This document shows positions 25,102-35,794 of a DNA stretch of 64,000 nucleotides, in pieces. Each line of letters starts with the position of its first letter. Position 1 is the stretch's first letter. A program made the translations under genes and the position numbers. Source of the DNA: JAIBJN01 sp963825255 (GTDB lineage Bacteria > Actinomycetota > Thermoleophilia > Gaiellales > Gaiellaceae); contig CAWGSF010000009.1 of NCBI GenBank assembly GCA_963825255.1, positions 992,001-1,056,000 on the forward strand, in the 5' to 3' direction. The notes under the pieces are model-generated. The model did not search any database and was not told where the DNA came from. It saw only the letters and a program-made list of their open reading frames with translations.

Positions 25102-25653
25102 GTGGGCCTCGAGGAGGAGCTGGCAGCGGCGAGCGAGGCGGCGAAGGCGCACGCGGCGGCCGGGGAGGCGCTCGTCGCGGTGATCCCGACGGAGCCCGGC
25201 GCGAACGCCCGCGTGTACCTCTGTGCCTACGAGCGCGGCGACGAGCGGTCGTGGCTCGCGCTCGATGCCGCCGGGCGCCCGGTCGCGGACCGGGTGCTCG
25301 TGCGCGATGCCGTCGCCATCGCCGCGATGTGCGAGCTTGCCGAGGAAAGTGCGGGCGGCGGCGACATCGGCGAGCTGCGCGCCCGCCTCGTCGAGCTCCG
25401 GCTCACCGAGAACCCCGAGGGGATCGAGGAGGCGGAGGTCGCCGCAGCCCGGCTGCAGGAGACGATCCAGCCGCCTCCGCGCGTCGCCAGCGTCGCGTAT
25501 CTGGACTCGCTCGGAACGGCTGCGGCCGAGCTCGAGCAGACGCTGGGCGACCTCGGCGGCTCGCCGTTCGCGGAAGCGATGAAGACAGGGGTGGCGGCGG
25601 CCGAGGACCTCGGCGACGAGGTCGAGCGGCGCTACAAGGGCGCGCTCGCCTGA
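25102..25653 (+). CDS. Hypothetical protein
   Basis: 183 residues. The first half has strands such as EALVAVIPTEPGANARVYL and RSWLALDAAGRPVADRVLV. The second half is helical (EEAEVAAARLQETIQ) with a C-terminal VAAAEDLGDEVERRYKGAL. No recognised domain, signal or membrane segment. GTG 25102 is chosen over TTG 25090 because TATTGT would overlap the latter. It is divergent from the UbiE-like gene and may be co-regulated with it. Confidence 0.7.
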   Translation: MGLEEELAAASEAAKAHAAAGEALVAVIPTEPGANARVYLCAYERGDERSWLALDAAGRPVADRVLVRDAVAIAAMCELAEESAGGGDIGELRARLVELRLTENPEGIEEAEVAAARLQETIQPPPRVASVAYLDSLGTAAAELEQTLGDLGGSPFAEAMKTGVAAAEDLGDEVERRYKGALA

Positions 25654-25660
25654 CGGAAGC

Positions 25661-26188
25661 CTAGAGGGCGCCGCCCGCCGCTTCCGGCGCCGAAGGATCG
25701 GCGCCCTGGTCGCCGACCGGCGTCCGGGCGAGGTGCTCCTCGGCGAGCAGAAGGTTTGACTCGCTCGCCCGCTTCACGATCGCGAGCAGGTCGGACATGC
25801 TCGCGACCTCCTCACGCTGCTCCTTCAGGAACCAGTCGAGGAACTGGGCGCCGACGAGGTCCTCCTCCTGGCGGGCGAGGGCCGCGAGACTGCTGATCTG
25901 CGCCGTCACCTGCCGCTCCTGCGCGAGCGCGAGCGCGACCGGGGCCACCGCGTCCTCGAACTCCGTCTTCGGTTTCTCCACGGCCGGGATCGACACCGGC
26001 TCGTCGGCGTCGAGCAGGTACTGGATGATCATGTGGGCGTGGTTTCGCTCCTCCACCGCCTGCCGGTAGAAGTGCGCGGCGAGGCCGGGAAGCGTCTCCT
26101 GGTCGTAGTAGACGGCGATGGCGACGTACTGCTGGGACGCCGCGTACTCGTTGGCGATGTGGGCGTTCAACTGCTCCGCGAAGCTCAT
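25661..26188 (-). CDS. Ferritin-like non-haem iron-storage protein
   Basis: 175 residues of a four-helix ferritin. Di-iron centre residues are visible: Glu in HIANEYAASQQYVA and the E-x2-H pair in VEERNHAHMI. Later come AQERQVTAQISSLAALARQEED and QFLDWFLKEQREEV. It stores and oxidises iron in a cytosolic 24-mer. ATG 26188 is preferred because TAATGT sits 8 nt upstream; an alternative ATG is at 26200. The tail after residue 150 is a Pro/Ala extension. Confidence 0.92.
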   Translation of the reverse strand: MSFAEQLNAHIANEYAASQQYVAIAVYYDQETLPGLAAHFYRQAVEERNHAHMIIQYLLDADEPVSIPAVEKPKTEFEDAVAPVALALAQERQVTAQISSLAALARQEEDLVGAQFLDWFLKEQREEVASMSDLLAIVKRASESNLLLAEEHLARTPVGDQGADPSAPEAAGGAL

Positions 26189-26195
26189 GGGTGCG

Positions 26196-26202
26196 TACAT
26201 TA
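26196..26202. promoter_or_regulatory. Overlapping -10 boxes between ferritin and a divergent gene
   Basis: Minus strand TAATGT (26202-26197) ends 8 nt before the ferritin ATG. Plus strand TACATT (26196-26201) overlaps it and would give a 20-nt leader with AAAGGA before ATG 26231. Confidence 0.4.
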
Positions 26203-26230
26203 CGTGGAAGGACCGGACGAAAGGACGCCC

Positions 26231-26524
26231 ATGGAAGGTGGATTCGGCTTCCCGCTCGGGGGCGACCCCGAGGATCTGATGCGCGGACTCCGCGAGTTCG
26301 CGGAGCGGCAGACCGAGGCGATGCAGGAGTCGCAGCGCGAGCAGTTCGCGACGCTGACGCTGAACACGGCGGTCGAGCTCACGGGGTCGGCGCTCAAGCA
26401 GATCCGCGCCGAGGGCTCGCCGGACGAGCAGGCGATCGCGCTCCGCGATGCCATGCGCGTGCTCTTCCCGGAGGCCGTCGCGCTCGTCTCGGCCGCCCGC
26501 CAGGGCTTCATGCGCGAGCGGTAG
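26231..26524 (+). CDS. Hypothetical protein
   Basis: 97 residues: GFGFPLGGDPEDLMRGLREF, then an all-helical stretch (LNTAVELTGSALKQIRAEG) and a C-terminal MRVLFPEAVALVSAARQGFM. No known domain. The Gly-rich N-terminus followed by amphipathic helices is seen in small actinobacterial proteins of unknown role. It lies 9 nt before the LysE-type exporter gene on the same strand, so the two are likely co-transcribed. Confidence 0.7.
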   Translation: MEGGFGFPLGGDPEDLMRGLREFAERQTEAMQESQREQFATLTLNTAVELTGSALKQIRAEGSPDEQAIALRDAMRVLFPEAVALVSAARQGFMRER

Positions 26525-26533
26525 GACGGCCTC

Positions 26534-27176
26534 GTGCCGTTCCCGGACGCAGGCACCCTGGTCGTCTTCGCGGGTGCGGCGCTCGCGCTGCTGGTCGTGC
26601 CGGGCCCGGCCGTCCTCTACATCGTCACGCAGTCGATCGAGCACGGGCGGCGTGCCGGGCTCGTGTCGATGCTCGGGATCCAGACCGGCGGGCTCGTCCA
26701 CGTCGCCGCAGCCTCGGTCGGCCTGTCGGCCCTGCTCCTCAGCTCGACGGTGGCGTTCAACGTCGTCAAGTTCGCCGGCGCGGCCTACCTGATCTTCCTG
26801 GGCCTGCGGAAGCTGCTCGGACGCGACCGGTTCGACCCGACCGGCGAGCGGCCGCCGCGCAGGCTCGACCGGCTCTTCGCGCAGGGGGTCGTCGTGAACA
26901 TCCTCAATCCCAAGACGGCGCTCTTCTTCTTCGCGTTCCTGCCGCAGTTCGTCGAGGTCGAGGCCGGGTCGGTGGGGCTCCAGATCGCCGTGCTCGGCGT
27001 CATCTTCATCGCTCATCGCCATCGTCAGCGACGGCACGTACGCCCTGGCGGCCGGGACGGCCTCGGACTGGCTGCGCGAGAACCCGCGCTTCGTGCGTTC
27101 CGAGCGCTGGATCACGGGGCCGATCCTCGTCGGCCTCGGCGTCGCCTCGGCTCTTTCCTCGCCAGCCCGTAAGTAG
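26534..27176 (+). CDS. LysE/RhtB-family amino-acid exporter (one frameshift)
   Basis: About 213 residues with six predicted membrane helices. The first frame gives VVPGPAVLYIVTQSIEHGRR (the family's PGP motif), FAGAAYLIFLGLRKLL and VVVNILNPKTALFFFAFLPQ. A single-base shift near 27012 is needed to continue as IAIVSDGTYALAAGTASDWL and end SSPARK. The family exports lysine, homoserine, threonine or related solutes. GTG start at 26534. The shift is probably a sequencing indel because both halves are intact. Confidence 0.82.
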
Positions 27177-27178
27177 CT

Positions 27179-27245
27179 CCGGGGCCACCCCGGACCACCA
27201 CCCGCCTTCGAGCGTACAGCGGACGAGCGCGTGGATGGCGCGCGG
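27179..27245. repeat. Dispersed intergenic repeat, copy 1
   Basis: Begins with hairpin CCGGGG-CCA-CCCCGG, then ACCACCACCCG and TTCGAGCGTA. It closes with a GTGG(A)TGGCGCGCGG block near 27231-27245. A near-identical element lies at 45971-46036. Here it sits between the convergent exporter and acetyl-CoA synthetase genes. Confidence 0.65.
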
Positions 27246-27260
27246 TTCGTGCCGAGAGCG

Positions 27261-29225
<1,965 letters not shown>

Positions 29226-29268
29226 AGTTTCCCTCCCGGACGTCGTCGGTCCGCGAAGGATAGAACGG

Positions 29269-29553
29269 CTAGTCGACCGAGAAGAACGGCCAGAAGAGGA
29301 GCGTCACGACGCCGCCCAGGACGAGGCCGATCGCGGCGGCCTTCACCGCGAGGCTCTCGACGCGCCGCACGCCGAGCGAGCCGCCGGCGATCGCGGCGAC
29401 CACGACGATCACGGGCCAGGCCGGGTTGGCGTCGAAGGAGACGATGGACACCACCACGACGACGGCCGCGACGATTGCGGCCACGACGGCGCCGGCGAGC
29501 GCCTGGCCGATCGTCAGCCTCCGGGGCTCGCTCTCGGGCACGTGCTCGGCCAT
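29269..29553 (-). CDS. Small membrane protein, hypothetical
   Basis: 94 residues with three hydrophobic segments: AGAVVAAIVAAVVVVVSIV, PAWPVIVVVAAIAGGSLGV, and AAAIGLVLGGVVTLLFWPFF. Short charged N-terminus MAEHVPESEPRR. No family recognised. ATG 29553 is preceded by CACAAT at 6 nt, in keeping with a leaderless start. It is divergent from the proline dehydrogenase gene. Confidence 0.7.
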   Translation of the reverse strand: MAEHVPESEPRRLTIGQALAGAVVAAIVAAVVVVVSIVSFDANPAWPVIVVVAAIAGGSLGVRRVESLAVKAAAIGLVLGGVVTLLFWPFFSVD

Positions 29554-29601
29554 CTCCGAATTGTGCGGGCGCACACGGGTGCCCCGCAAGCGGCTGCGCA
29601 C

Positions 29602-29607
29602 TACAAT
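29602..29607 (+). promoter_or_regulatory. -10 box TACAAT of the proline dehydrogenase gene
   Basis: TACAAT ends 9 nt before TTG 29617, pointing to a leaderless transcript beginning at or within a few bases of the start codon. No convincing -35 is visible at 16-19 bp. Confidence 0.55.
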
Positions 29608-29616
29608 CGAGGCCCC

Positions 29617-30525
29617 TTGGCCCTGCTCGATCGCGCGATCGTCCGGGTGCTGCCCGCGTTCCCGCGGCCGGTCGTCAGACGCCTCTCCGCCCGCTACATC
29701 GCGGGCCCGGAGCTCGCGGACGCGGTCACGGTCGTCCGCCACCTGAACGAGGGCGGGAAGAAGGCCACGCTCGACGTCCTCGGCGAGGAGGTGACGACGC
29801 GGGACGAGGCGCTCGCGATCCGCGAGGAGTACGGGCGCGCGATGACCGCGGTCGAGGGCGAGGGCCTCGACGCGAACGTCAGCGTCAAGCTGACCGCGCT
29901 CGGGCTCAAGATCGACCCGGCGCTCGCCGGCGAGAGCGTCCGCGTGCTCGCGCGCGCGGCGGCCGAGCGTGGCCGGTTCGTCCGCATCGACATGGAGGAC
30001 TCGACCACGACCGAGCAGACGCTCACGCTCTATCGGGAGCTCAGGGGCGAAGGCTTCGACAACGTCGGCCTCGTGCTCCAGGCGATGCTGCGGCGAACGG
30101 TGGACGACGCGCACGAGCTCCTGCCGTTCCGGCCGAACGTCCGGGTCTGCAAGGGCATCTACGTCGAGCCGGCGGAGATCGCCTACCAGGGCGACGAGGC
30201 GGTGCGGTTCAACTTCGTCCAGGCGATGACGGCGCTCTGGGAAGGCGGGGCGAAGGTCGCCGTCGCGACGCAGGACGACGCGCTCGTCGAGCAGGCGCTC
30301 GATCTCATCCGCAGGCGGGGTCTCGGCCCGGAGCGGTACGAGTTCCAGCTGCTCCTGGGCGTGCGCGAGGAGCTGGCCGACGAGCTCGCGCGGGGAGGCC
30401 ACACGGTCCGCATCTACGTGCCCTACGGCCGCCAGTGGTACGAGTACTCCCTCCGGCGCCTGCAGGAGAACCCGCGGCTCGCCGGCTACGTCGCCCGGGA
30501 CACGCTCCGGCGGCTCGTGCCGTGA
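29617..30525 (+). CDS. Proline dehydrogenase
   Basis: 302 residues of the PRODH TIM-barrel. Family signatures are VSVKLTALGLKID, RFVRIDMEDSTTTEQTL, NVGLVLQAMLRRT, VRVCKGIYVEPAEIAYQ, VAVATQDDALVEQAL, YEFQLLLGVREE and the flavin/substrate end VRIYVPYGRQWYEYSLRRLQ. It oxidises proline to pyrroline-5-carboxylate with FAD. It is the free-standing (non-PutA) type; no P5C dehydrogenase gene is in the window. TTG start at 29617 agrees with the TACAAT box. The stop overlaps the next gene (GTGA). Confidence 0.94.
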   Translation: MALLDRAIVRVLPAFPRPVVRRLSARYIAGPELADAVTVVRHLNEGGKKATLDVLGEEVTTRDEALAIREEYGRAMTAVEGEGLDANVSVKLTALGLKIDPALAGESVRVLARAAAERGRFVRIDMEDSTTTEQTLTLYRELRGEGFDNVGLVLQAMLRRTVDDAHELLPFRPNVRVCKGIYVEPAEIAYQGDEAVRFNFVQAMTALWEGGAKVAVATQDDALVEQALDLIRRRGLGPERYEFQLLLGVREELADELARGGHTVRIYVPYGRQWYEYSLRRLQENPRLAGYVARDTLRRLVP

Positions 30526-31184
30526 TCTCCTGGCGGTTCGTCACGCTCGCCGGCCTGTTCGTGACGGCGCTCGTCGTCTCGAACATCATCGCCGTCAAGC
30601 TCGCCGAGGTCGGCGGCCGTATCTTCGACGCCGGGAACATCCTCTTCCCGCTCGCCTACGTCCTGGGCGACGTGATCACGGAGGTGTACGGCTTCCGCGC
30701 GGCGCGGCGGGTCATCCTCCTCGGCTTCGCCTGCAACGTCCTCGCGGTGGCCAGCATCCAGCTCGCCATCCGCCTGCCCGCGGCCGACTTCTGGACGGAC
30801 AACCAGGAGGCGTACGAGACGGTCCTCGGCACCACCTGGCGGATCTTCGTCGCCTCGCTCTGCGCCTATCTCGTCGGTGAGCTGACGAACTCGTACGTGC
30901 TCTCGCGGATGAAGGTGGCGACGCGGGGCCGCTATCTCTGGAGCCGCACGATCGGATCGTCGATCGTCGGGCAGGCGCTCGACAGCACGATCTTCGTCAC
31001 CATCGCGTTCGCGGGCACCGTGCCGAGGTCGGAGCTCCTCGACACGATCGTGACCACGTGGGCGATCAAGGTCACCTGGGAGGCGGCGGCGACGCCGATT
31101 ACCTACCTCGTGGCGAACGGCCTCAAGCGGAGCGAGGGCGTCGACGTCTTCGACGTGCGCAAGCCCGCCGAGGCGCCCACGTGA
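30522..31184 (+). CDS. Queuosine precursor transporter (YhhQ/DUF165 family)
   Basis: 220 residues with six membrane helices. The family pattern VSNIIAVKLAEVGGRIFDAG, NILFPLAYVLGDVITEVYGF and the distal RTIGSSIVGQALDSTIFVTI are all present. It imports preQ0/preQ1 or queuine-type bases for tRNA modification. GTG start overlaps the proline dehydrogenase stop, and its own stop overlaps the next GTG, so three functionally unrelated genes share one transcript. Confidence 0.9.
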   Translation: MISWRFVTLAGLFVTALVVSNIIAVKLAEVGGRIFDAGNILFPLAYVLGDVITEVYGFRAARRVILLGFACNVLAVASIQLAIRLPAADFWTDNQEAYETVLGTTWRIFVASLCAYLVGELTNSYVLSRMKVATRGRYLWSRTIGSSIVGQALDSTIFVTIAFAGTVPRSELLDTIVTTWAIKVTWEAAATPITYLVANGLKRSEGVDVFDVRKPAEAPT

Positions 31185-31948
31185 GCGACGACAGGCTGCG
31201 CTGGCTCGGGCACTCGACCGTCCTCGTGGAGCTCGGCGACGTCCGGATCCTCACGGACCCGCTCCTCCGCGGGCGGGTCCTGCACCTGCGCCGGGCGGCA
31301 CCGCTGGACGCCTCGGGCCTGGACGACGTCGACGCGGTGCTCGTCTCGCACTCCCACTACGACCACCTCGATCCTCCCTCGCTCCGCCGCCTGCCCCGCG
31401 ACGCCGAGGTGATCGTGCCGCGCGGGGCCGGCGAGCTCGTCCGGCGCCAGGGGTTCGAGACGGTCGTGGAGGTCGAGCAGGGGGACACGGTCTCGGTCGG
31501 CGCGGTCCGCGTCCGCGCCGTTCCCGCCGCGCACGACTCGCGCCGCATTCGCGGGTCGAGGACGGAGGCTCTCGGCTACCTGATCGAAGGGGCTCGGCGG
31601 ATCTACTTCCCGGGCGACACCGATCTCTTCCCGGAGATGTCCGGGCTCGCGCCCGGCCTGGACGTCGCGCTTCTCCCGATCTGGGGGTGGGGGCCGTCGA
31701 TCGGGGTCGGCCATCTCGACCCGCGGCGGGCCGCCGAGGCGCTCGTGCTCCTGCGGCCCCGTGTCGCCGTGCCGATCCACTGGGGCACCTACTACCCGTT
31801 CACCTCGGGGCTCCTGGCTCCGCCGAGCTTCCTGAAGGCGCCGGCGGCCGAGTTCGTCCGGCGTGCCGCCGAGCTCGCCCCCGACGTCGAGGTGCGCGTG
31901 CTGCGCGTGGGCGGCATCCTCCAGCTGGACGGCGCCGGTCAGGGGTAG
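31181..31948 (+). CDS. MBL-fold metal-dependent hydrolase, UlaG-like
   Basis: 255 residues of the metallo-beta-lactamase fold. It opens with RWLGHSTVLVEL. The metal motif HSHYDHLD is followed by PAAHDS, FPGDTDLFPEM and VPIHWGTYYPFTSGL. This group acts on lactones or phosphodiesters, and the substrate is not evident. GTG start overlaps the transporter stop. The last 10 bp overlap the convergent UPF0104 gene. Confidence 0.88.
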   Translation: MSDDRLRWLGHSTVLVELGDVRILTDPLLRGRVLHLRRAAPLDASGLDDVDAVLVSHSHYDHLDPPSLRRLPRDAEVIVPRGAGELVRRQGFETVVEVEQGDTVSVGAVRVRAVPAAHDSRRIRGSRTEALGYLIEGARRIYFPGDTDLFPEMSGLAPGLDVALLPIWGWGPSIGVGHLDPRRAAEALVLLRPRVAVPIHWGTYYPFTSGLLAPPSFLKAPAAEFVRRAAELAPDVEVRVLRVGGILQLDGAGQG

Positions 31949-32955
31949 CGGTGGCGGAAGACGGCGTAGGCGACGCCGCCGGCCGGGATCGGGAGCCAGA
32001 ACGACACGAGGCGGTACGCGAGGGTCGCGACGACCGCCGCGCTCGCCCCGACGCCGGCGAGGGCGAGCAACCCGGTCAGGCCGGCCTCGACGAAGCCGAG
32101 GCCGCCGGGCGTGAGCGGGATCATGCCGAGGAGCGCGGCCGCCACGTACGCCAGGAGCACGAGCGAGGGGTCGGGCTGGGCGCCGACCGCCCGCAGGCAC
32201 GCGATCAGCGCGAGGTAGTCGAAGATCCACTTGCCCGCGGCCGCCAGGAGGGCGCCCTGCCAGCGCACGCCGAAGGCGACGCGGAGGCCGTCGCGCTCGC
32301 GCTGGAGCCGGTCCGCGACCCCGGACACGGGTCGTTTGCGCCGCGTCGTCCTGTTCAGGATCACCTCCGCCGCTTTCCCCGCCCAGGCGAGCGGGGCGTC
32401 CCAGACGAACACGGCCACGCCGGCGACGACCATGAGGAGGAAGACGCCGGCGCCGAGGTAGGCGGCCTGCTCGAGCCCCGACGGCACCGGGGTTCCGGCC
32501 AGGATGGCCGGGACGCTCAGCAGAGGAAGCGCGAGGACGGTCCCGAAGAGGAGGACCGAGACGGCCGTCACCCCCGAGGCGATCCGCCGGCCGGGGAGCC
32601 CCGCCCGGACGAGCATGCGGTACTGGAGCGCGCCCGCCGCCGCCAGGCCGCCGGGGATGATCCGCCCGAACGCGTTCCCCGCCAGCTGGGAGGTGGACAC
32701 GGCGAACCAGCCTCGCGTCTGGAGGGCGATCCTCTGAAGCTCCCAGGTGGCGAGGAAGGAGAGCGCCTCCACGCCGATCGCGACCGCCACCCACGCGGGC
32801 TCGAGGTCGAGGAGCTGTCTCCACGACGTGAAGACCTCGAGGAGGCTCGGCAGGAGGAAGTAGAAGGAGACGAGCGTGACGAGGAGGAAGAGGACGCGGC
32901 CGGCGATCCGACGGCCGCGGCGAGACCTCGTCGGGGCGGCGCGGATCTCGGTCAC
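31939..32955 (-). CDS. UPF0104 / LPG-synthase transmembrane family protein
   Basis: 338 residues, about eight membrane helices after a basic N-terminus. Family motifs are STSQLAGNAFGRIIPGG and the distal LGMIPLTPGGLGFVEAGLTG. Like the gene at 3316 it lacks the soluble aminoacyl-transfer domain, making it a second flippase-like paralogue, here alone and without a glycosyltransferase neighbour. GTG 32955 has TAGGCT 6 nt upstream, suggesting a leaderless message. Confidence 0.85.
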   Translation of the reverse strand: MTEIRAAPTRSRRGRRIAGRVLFLLVTLVSFYFLLPSLLEVFTSWRQLLDLEPAWVAVAIGVEALSFLATWELQRIALQTRGWFAVSTSQLAGNAFGRIIPGGLAAAGALQYRMLVRAGLPGRRIASGVTAVSVLLFGTVLALPLLSVPAILAGTPVPSGLEQAAYLGAGVFLLMVVAGVAVFVWDAPLAWAGKAAEVILNRTTRRKRPVSGVADRLQRERDGLRVAFGVRWQGALLAAAGKWIFDYLALIACLRAVGAQPDPSLVLLAYVAAALLGMIPLTPGGLGFVEAGLTGLLALAGVGASAAVVATLAYRLVSFWLPIPAGGVAYAVFRHRYP

Positions 32956-33044
32956 TCTGGCAGCCTACGGCGGCCGGCGGGCGAGCCAGCGCGCGTCCGA
33001 CGCCGGTGGCCATCCGGGGCGTCGGCCCGTATGCTGCCGGGCGA

Positions 33045-34200
33045 ATGAGCCAGCGGACGCGAACCATCCTCGCCTGGACGCTTCTCGTCGTCGGGGCGCT
33101 CGTCGTGTTCGTCGGCTCGCTCACCGTGTGGGTGAAACGGCAGGTGCTCGACACCGACGCCTGGGTCGACACGAGCTCGCAGCTCCTCGAGGACGACGAC
33201 GTCCGGCAGGCGCTCTCCGTCTACATCGTCGACCAGCTCTACGAGAACCTCGATCCCCAGGCGACGCTCGAAGAGGAGCTGCCGCCGAACCTCCAGGGGC
33301 TCGCGGGCCCGATCTCGGGGGCCCTGCGCGAGCCGGCGCAGCGCGCCGTCGACGGGTTCCTCCAGCGCCCGCGCGTGCAGGCCCTCTGGGAGAACGTCAA
33401 CCGTGCCGCCCACGAGGCGCTCCTGCGGATCCTCGAGGACGAGACGCGGGAGGGAGTCTCGACGGCGGCAGGGGACGGTCACGCTCGACCTCCGCACCTT
33501 CGTCGTCAACGTCGGCGAGGAGCTCGGGTTCGGTGAGCAGCTCGACGCGAAGCTGCCCGCCGACGCAGGTCAGGTCACGGTCCTCGAGTCCGACCAGCTC
33601 GAGGCGGCGCAGAACGCCGTCAAGGTGATCAAGGTCCTGACCTGGCTGATCATCGTCATCGCGTTCGCCGCCTTCGCAGGCGCCGTCTGGCTCGCGCGCG
33701 GGAGGCGGGAGATGCTCCGCGACGTCGGAGTCTCCCTCATTCTCGTCGGAATCCTCCTCCTCGTCGTCCGCCGGGTGGTCGGCTCGTACATCGTGGACGC
33801 GCTTGCCTCGGGCGTGTCCGTCCGCGACGCGGTGGGGTCGGCGTGGATCATCGGCACCAGCCTGCTCGCTCAGGTCGCGTGGGCGCTCATCGTCTACGGG
33901 CTCGTGATCCTGATCGGCACGTGGCTCGCCGGCCCGACCCGGCCCGCCCGTCGCGTGCAAGAGGCCATCGGGCCGACGCTCCGCGATCGTCCCGGGCTCT
34001 CCTGGGCCGTCCTGGCCGGCGTCTTCCTCCTGCTCGTGCTCTGGGCGCCGGTGCCGGCGCTTCGCAACTGGATCGGGGTGCTCCTCCTTGCGGCGCTCGC
34101 CGCCCTGGGGTTCGAGGCGTTCCGCCGCGTGGTCGTGGCCGAGGCCGGCCCCGGGGAACCCCGACCCGTCGACGGTCCGCCTCCGGCGTCGACCGCCTAG
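33045..34200 (+). CDS. Multi-pass membrane protein, hypothetical (one frameshift)
   Basis: About 384 residues after removing one extra G near 33475. It starts with an anchoring helix (LAWTLLVVGALVVFVGSLTVWV). An extracytoplasmic region of roughly 150 residues follows (LDTDAWVDTSSQLLEDDDVR), then three or four helices (VLTWLIIVIAFAAFAGAVWL; VSLILVGILLLVVRRVVGSY; LSWAVLAGVFLLLVLW). No family name known to me, but this layout is common in actinobacteria. ATG 33045 has TATGCT 9 nt upstream. The frameshift falls in a G4 run. Confidence 0.75.
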
Positions 34201-34226
34201 GCGTCGGGGTTCTCCCGCGCTCGGTC

Positions 34227-34800
34227 CTAGGCGGCCTGGAGCACCTTCTTCACGCCTCTCAGCCTGAAGGCCATCACGATCTCGGTGATCCCGCGCATGA
34301 GCGCGAACACGCCGACGAACGCGACGAGCAGGAGCGCGCTCCCGCGGAAGTAGCCGGCGGCCCAGTAGGCGAGCAGGATCTCGATGACGCCGACGATGAG
34401 ACCCACCCACCACAGGTGCGACCCGTGGGTCATCAGGGCGAGCGTGATGTCGAAGATGCCCTTGAAGAGGAGCACCCACGCCACGATCGACGCGAGCGCC
34501 ACGAAGGTTCCCGCCGGACGGAAGAAGGCCGTTATCCCGGCCGCGATGAAGATCACGCCGAGGATGCCGTGCACCCATTTCCAGCCGGTTGTCGAGACCG
34601 AGATGGCGAGGAACTCGTTGATCCCGACTCCGATGACGACGATGCCGAACAGGATCGAGATCGCGTAGACGGACTCGGTGTTGAGCCGCAGGACGATGAG
34701 GGAGACCCAGAGCCAGACGAATCCCGGTGATGAGGAAGAGCCACCAGAGGCGCGAGGCGTCCTCGGCCAGCTCGTACTCCTCCAGACGCAGATCCTTCAC
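34227..34800 (-). CDS. HdeD-family (DUF308) membrane protein (one frameshift)
   Basis: About 190 residues with six short membrane helices. After the cytosolic start KDLRLEEYELAEDASRLWWL, one extra base near 34735 breaks the frame. It resumes with VYAISILFGIVVIGVGINEF and WKWVHGILGVIFIAAGITAF, GSHLWWVGLIVGVIEILLAY and ALMRGITEIVMAFRLRGVKK. DUF308 proteins include HdeD of acid resistance; the role here is unknown. GTG 34800 is set by GGAGGT. Confidence 0.8.
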
Positions 34801-34948
34801 GGCGACCTCCTTGGTCGAGCGAGAGCGGGGGATGGCTGGCGGCCGCTTCTACACGGAGGCCTGCATCCCTTCCTCGGGCGTGCCGCGGGCGACACGGCCG
34901 TAGGATTCGCTCGCCATCGATCCGACCCGCAAGTCGCTGCGCGGACGC

Positions 34949-35794
34949 GTGACGTCCTACTCGGAACGGCTCCCGGAGCTGCGCGAGCGGGCGCGTGAGC
35001 GAGTCCCCTACGCCGAGGTCGCCTTCGACTCCCTCGAGCGCCAGGTGCGCGCGGGCGGCGGCCTGCTCGCGGGCGGGGTCGCGTACCGGCTCTTTCTCTG
35101 GCTCGTGCCGCTCGGGCTCGTGGGGGCCACGATCATCGGCTTCTGGATCGATTCCAACGAGGCGAGCCTCGAGGACGCCGCCGAGGAGTTCGGGATCGGC
35201 GCGGCGGCCGTCGCGAGCGCGGACGACGCCGTCGCGGCCAGCGAGCGGAGCCGGGTCCTGCTCCTCCTTCTCGGCCTCTGGCTGGTCGCATGGTTCTCGC
35301 TCGGGGTCGTCCGCGCGCTGCGCACCGCCTTCGCGCTCGCGTGGGGCGTCGAGCGGCCTCGCATGCACCGCCCCGTCACCGCCGTCCTCGTCTTCAACGG
35401 CCTCTTCCTCGCCGCGGCGCTCGGCCTCGTCGGCCTCGCCTGGCTGCGGGCCGCCCTCGGCGTCGAGGGCGTCGTCGGGATCCTCGCCAACCTCGCGCTC
35501 GCGACGGCAGTCGTGCTCTCCGCGATGTGGCTCCTCCCGCGCCGGACCGAGCGCTGGCACGACCTCCTCCCGGGGGCGGTCATGGTGGCGGCCGGCTCCC
35601 AGCTGATGAACCTCGCCGTCGTCTTCTACTTCGCGCCCCGGCTCGGGTACTCGTCCGAGGTCTACGGCGCGCTGGGCACGGCGGCTGTGCTGCTCGTCTG
35701 GCTCTACCTGCTGTCCGCCCTGATGATCGCGGGAGGATTCCTGAACGCGACGCTCTGGGACCGGCGTCAGGCGAGCGTGGAGCCGTCGCCGTGA
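34949..35794 (+). CDS. YihY/BrkB-family inner-membrane protein
   Basis: 281 residues, about six membrane helices. GGGLLAGGVAYRLFLWLVPL near the N-terminus and YGALGTAAVLLVWLYLLSAL near the C-terminus are family hallmarks, with LLPGAVMVAAGSQLMNLAV between. The family, once labelled ribonuclease BN, has no proven enzymatic role. A second member is at 48434. GTG start at 34949. The stop overlaps the following methyltransferase (GTGA). Confidence 0.85.
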   Translation: MTSYSERLPELRERARERVPYAEVAFDSLERQVRAGGGLLAGGVAYRLFLWLVPLGLVGATIIGFWIDSNEASLEDAAEEFGIGAAAVASADDAVAASERSRVLLLLLGLWLVAWFSLGVVRALRTAFALAWGVERPRMHRPVTAVLVFNGLFLAAALGLVGLAWLRAALGVEGVVGILANLALATAVVLSAMWLLPRRTERWHDLLPGAVMVAAGSQLMNLAVVFYFAPRLGYSSEVYGALGTAAVLLVWLYLLSALMIAGGFLNATLWDRRQASVEPSP

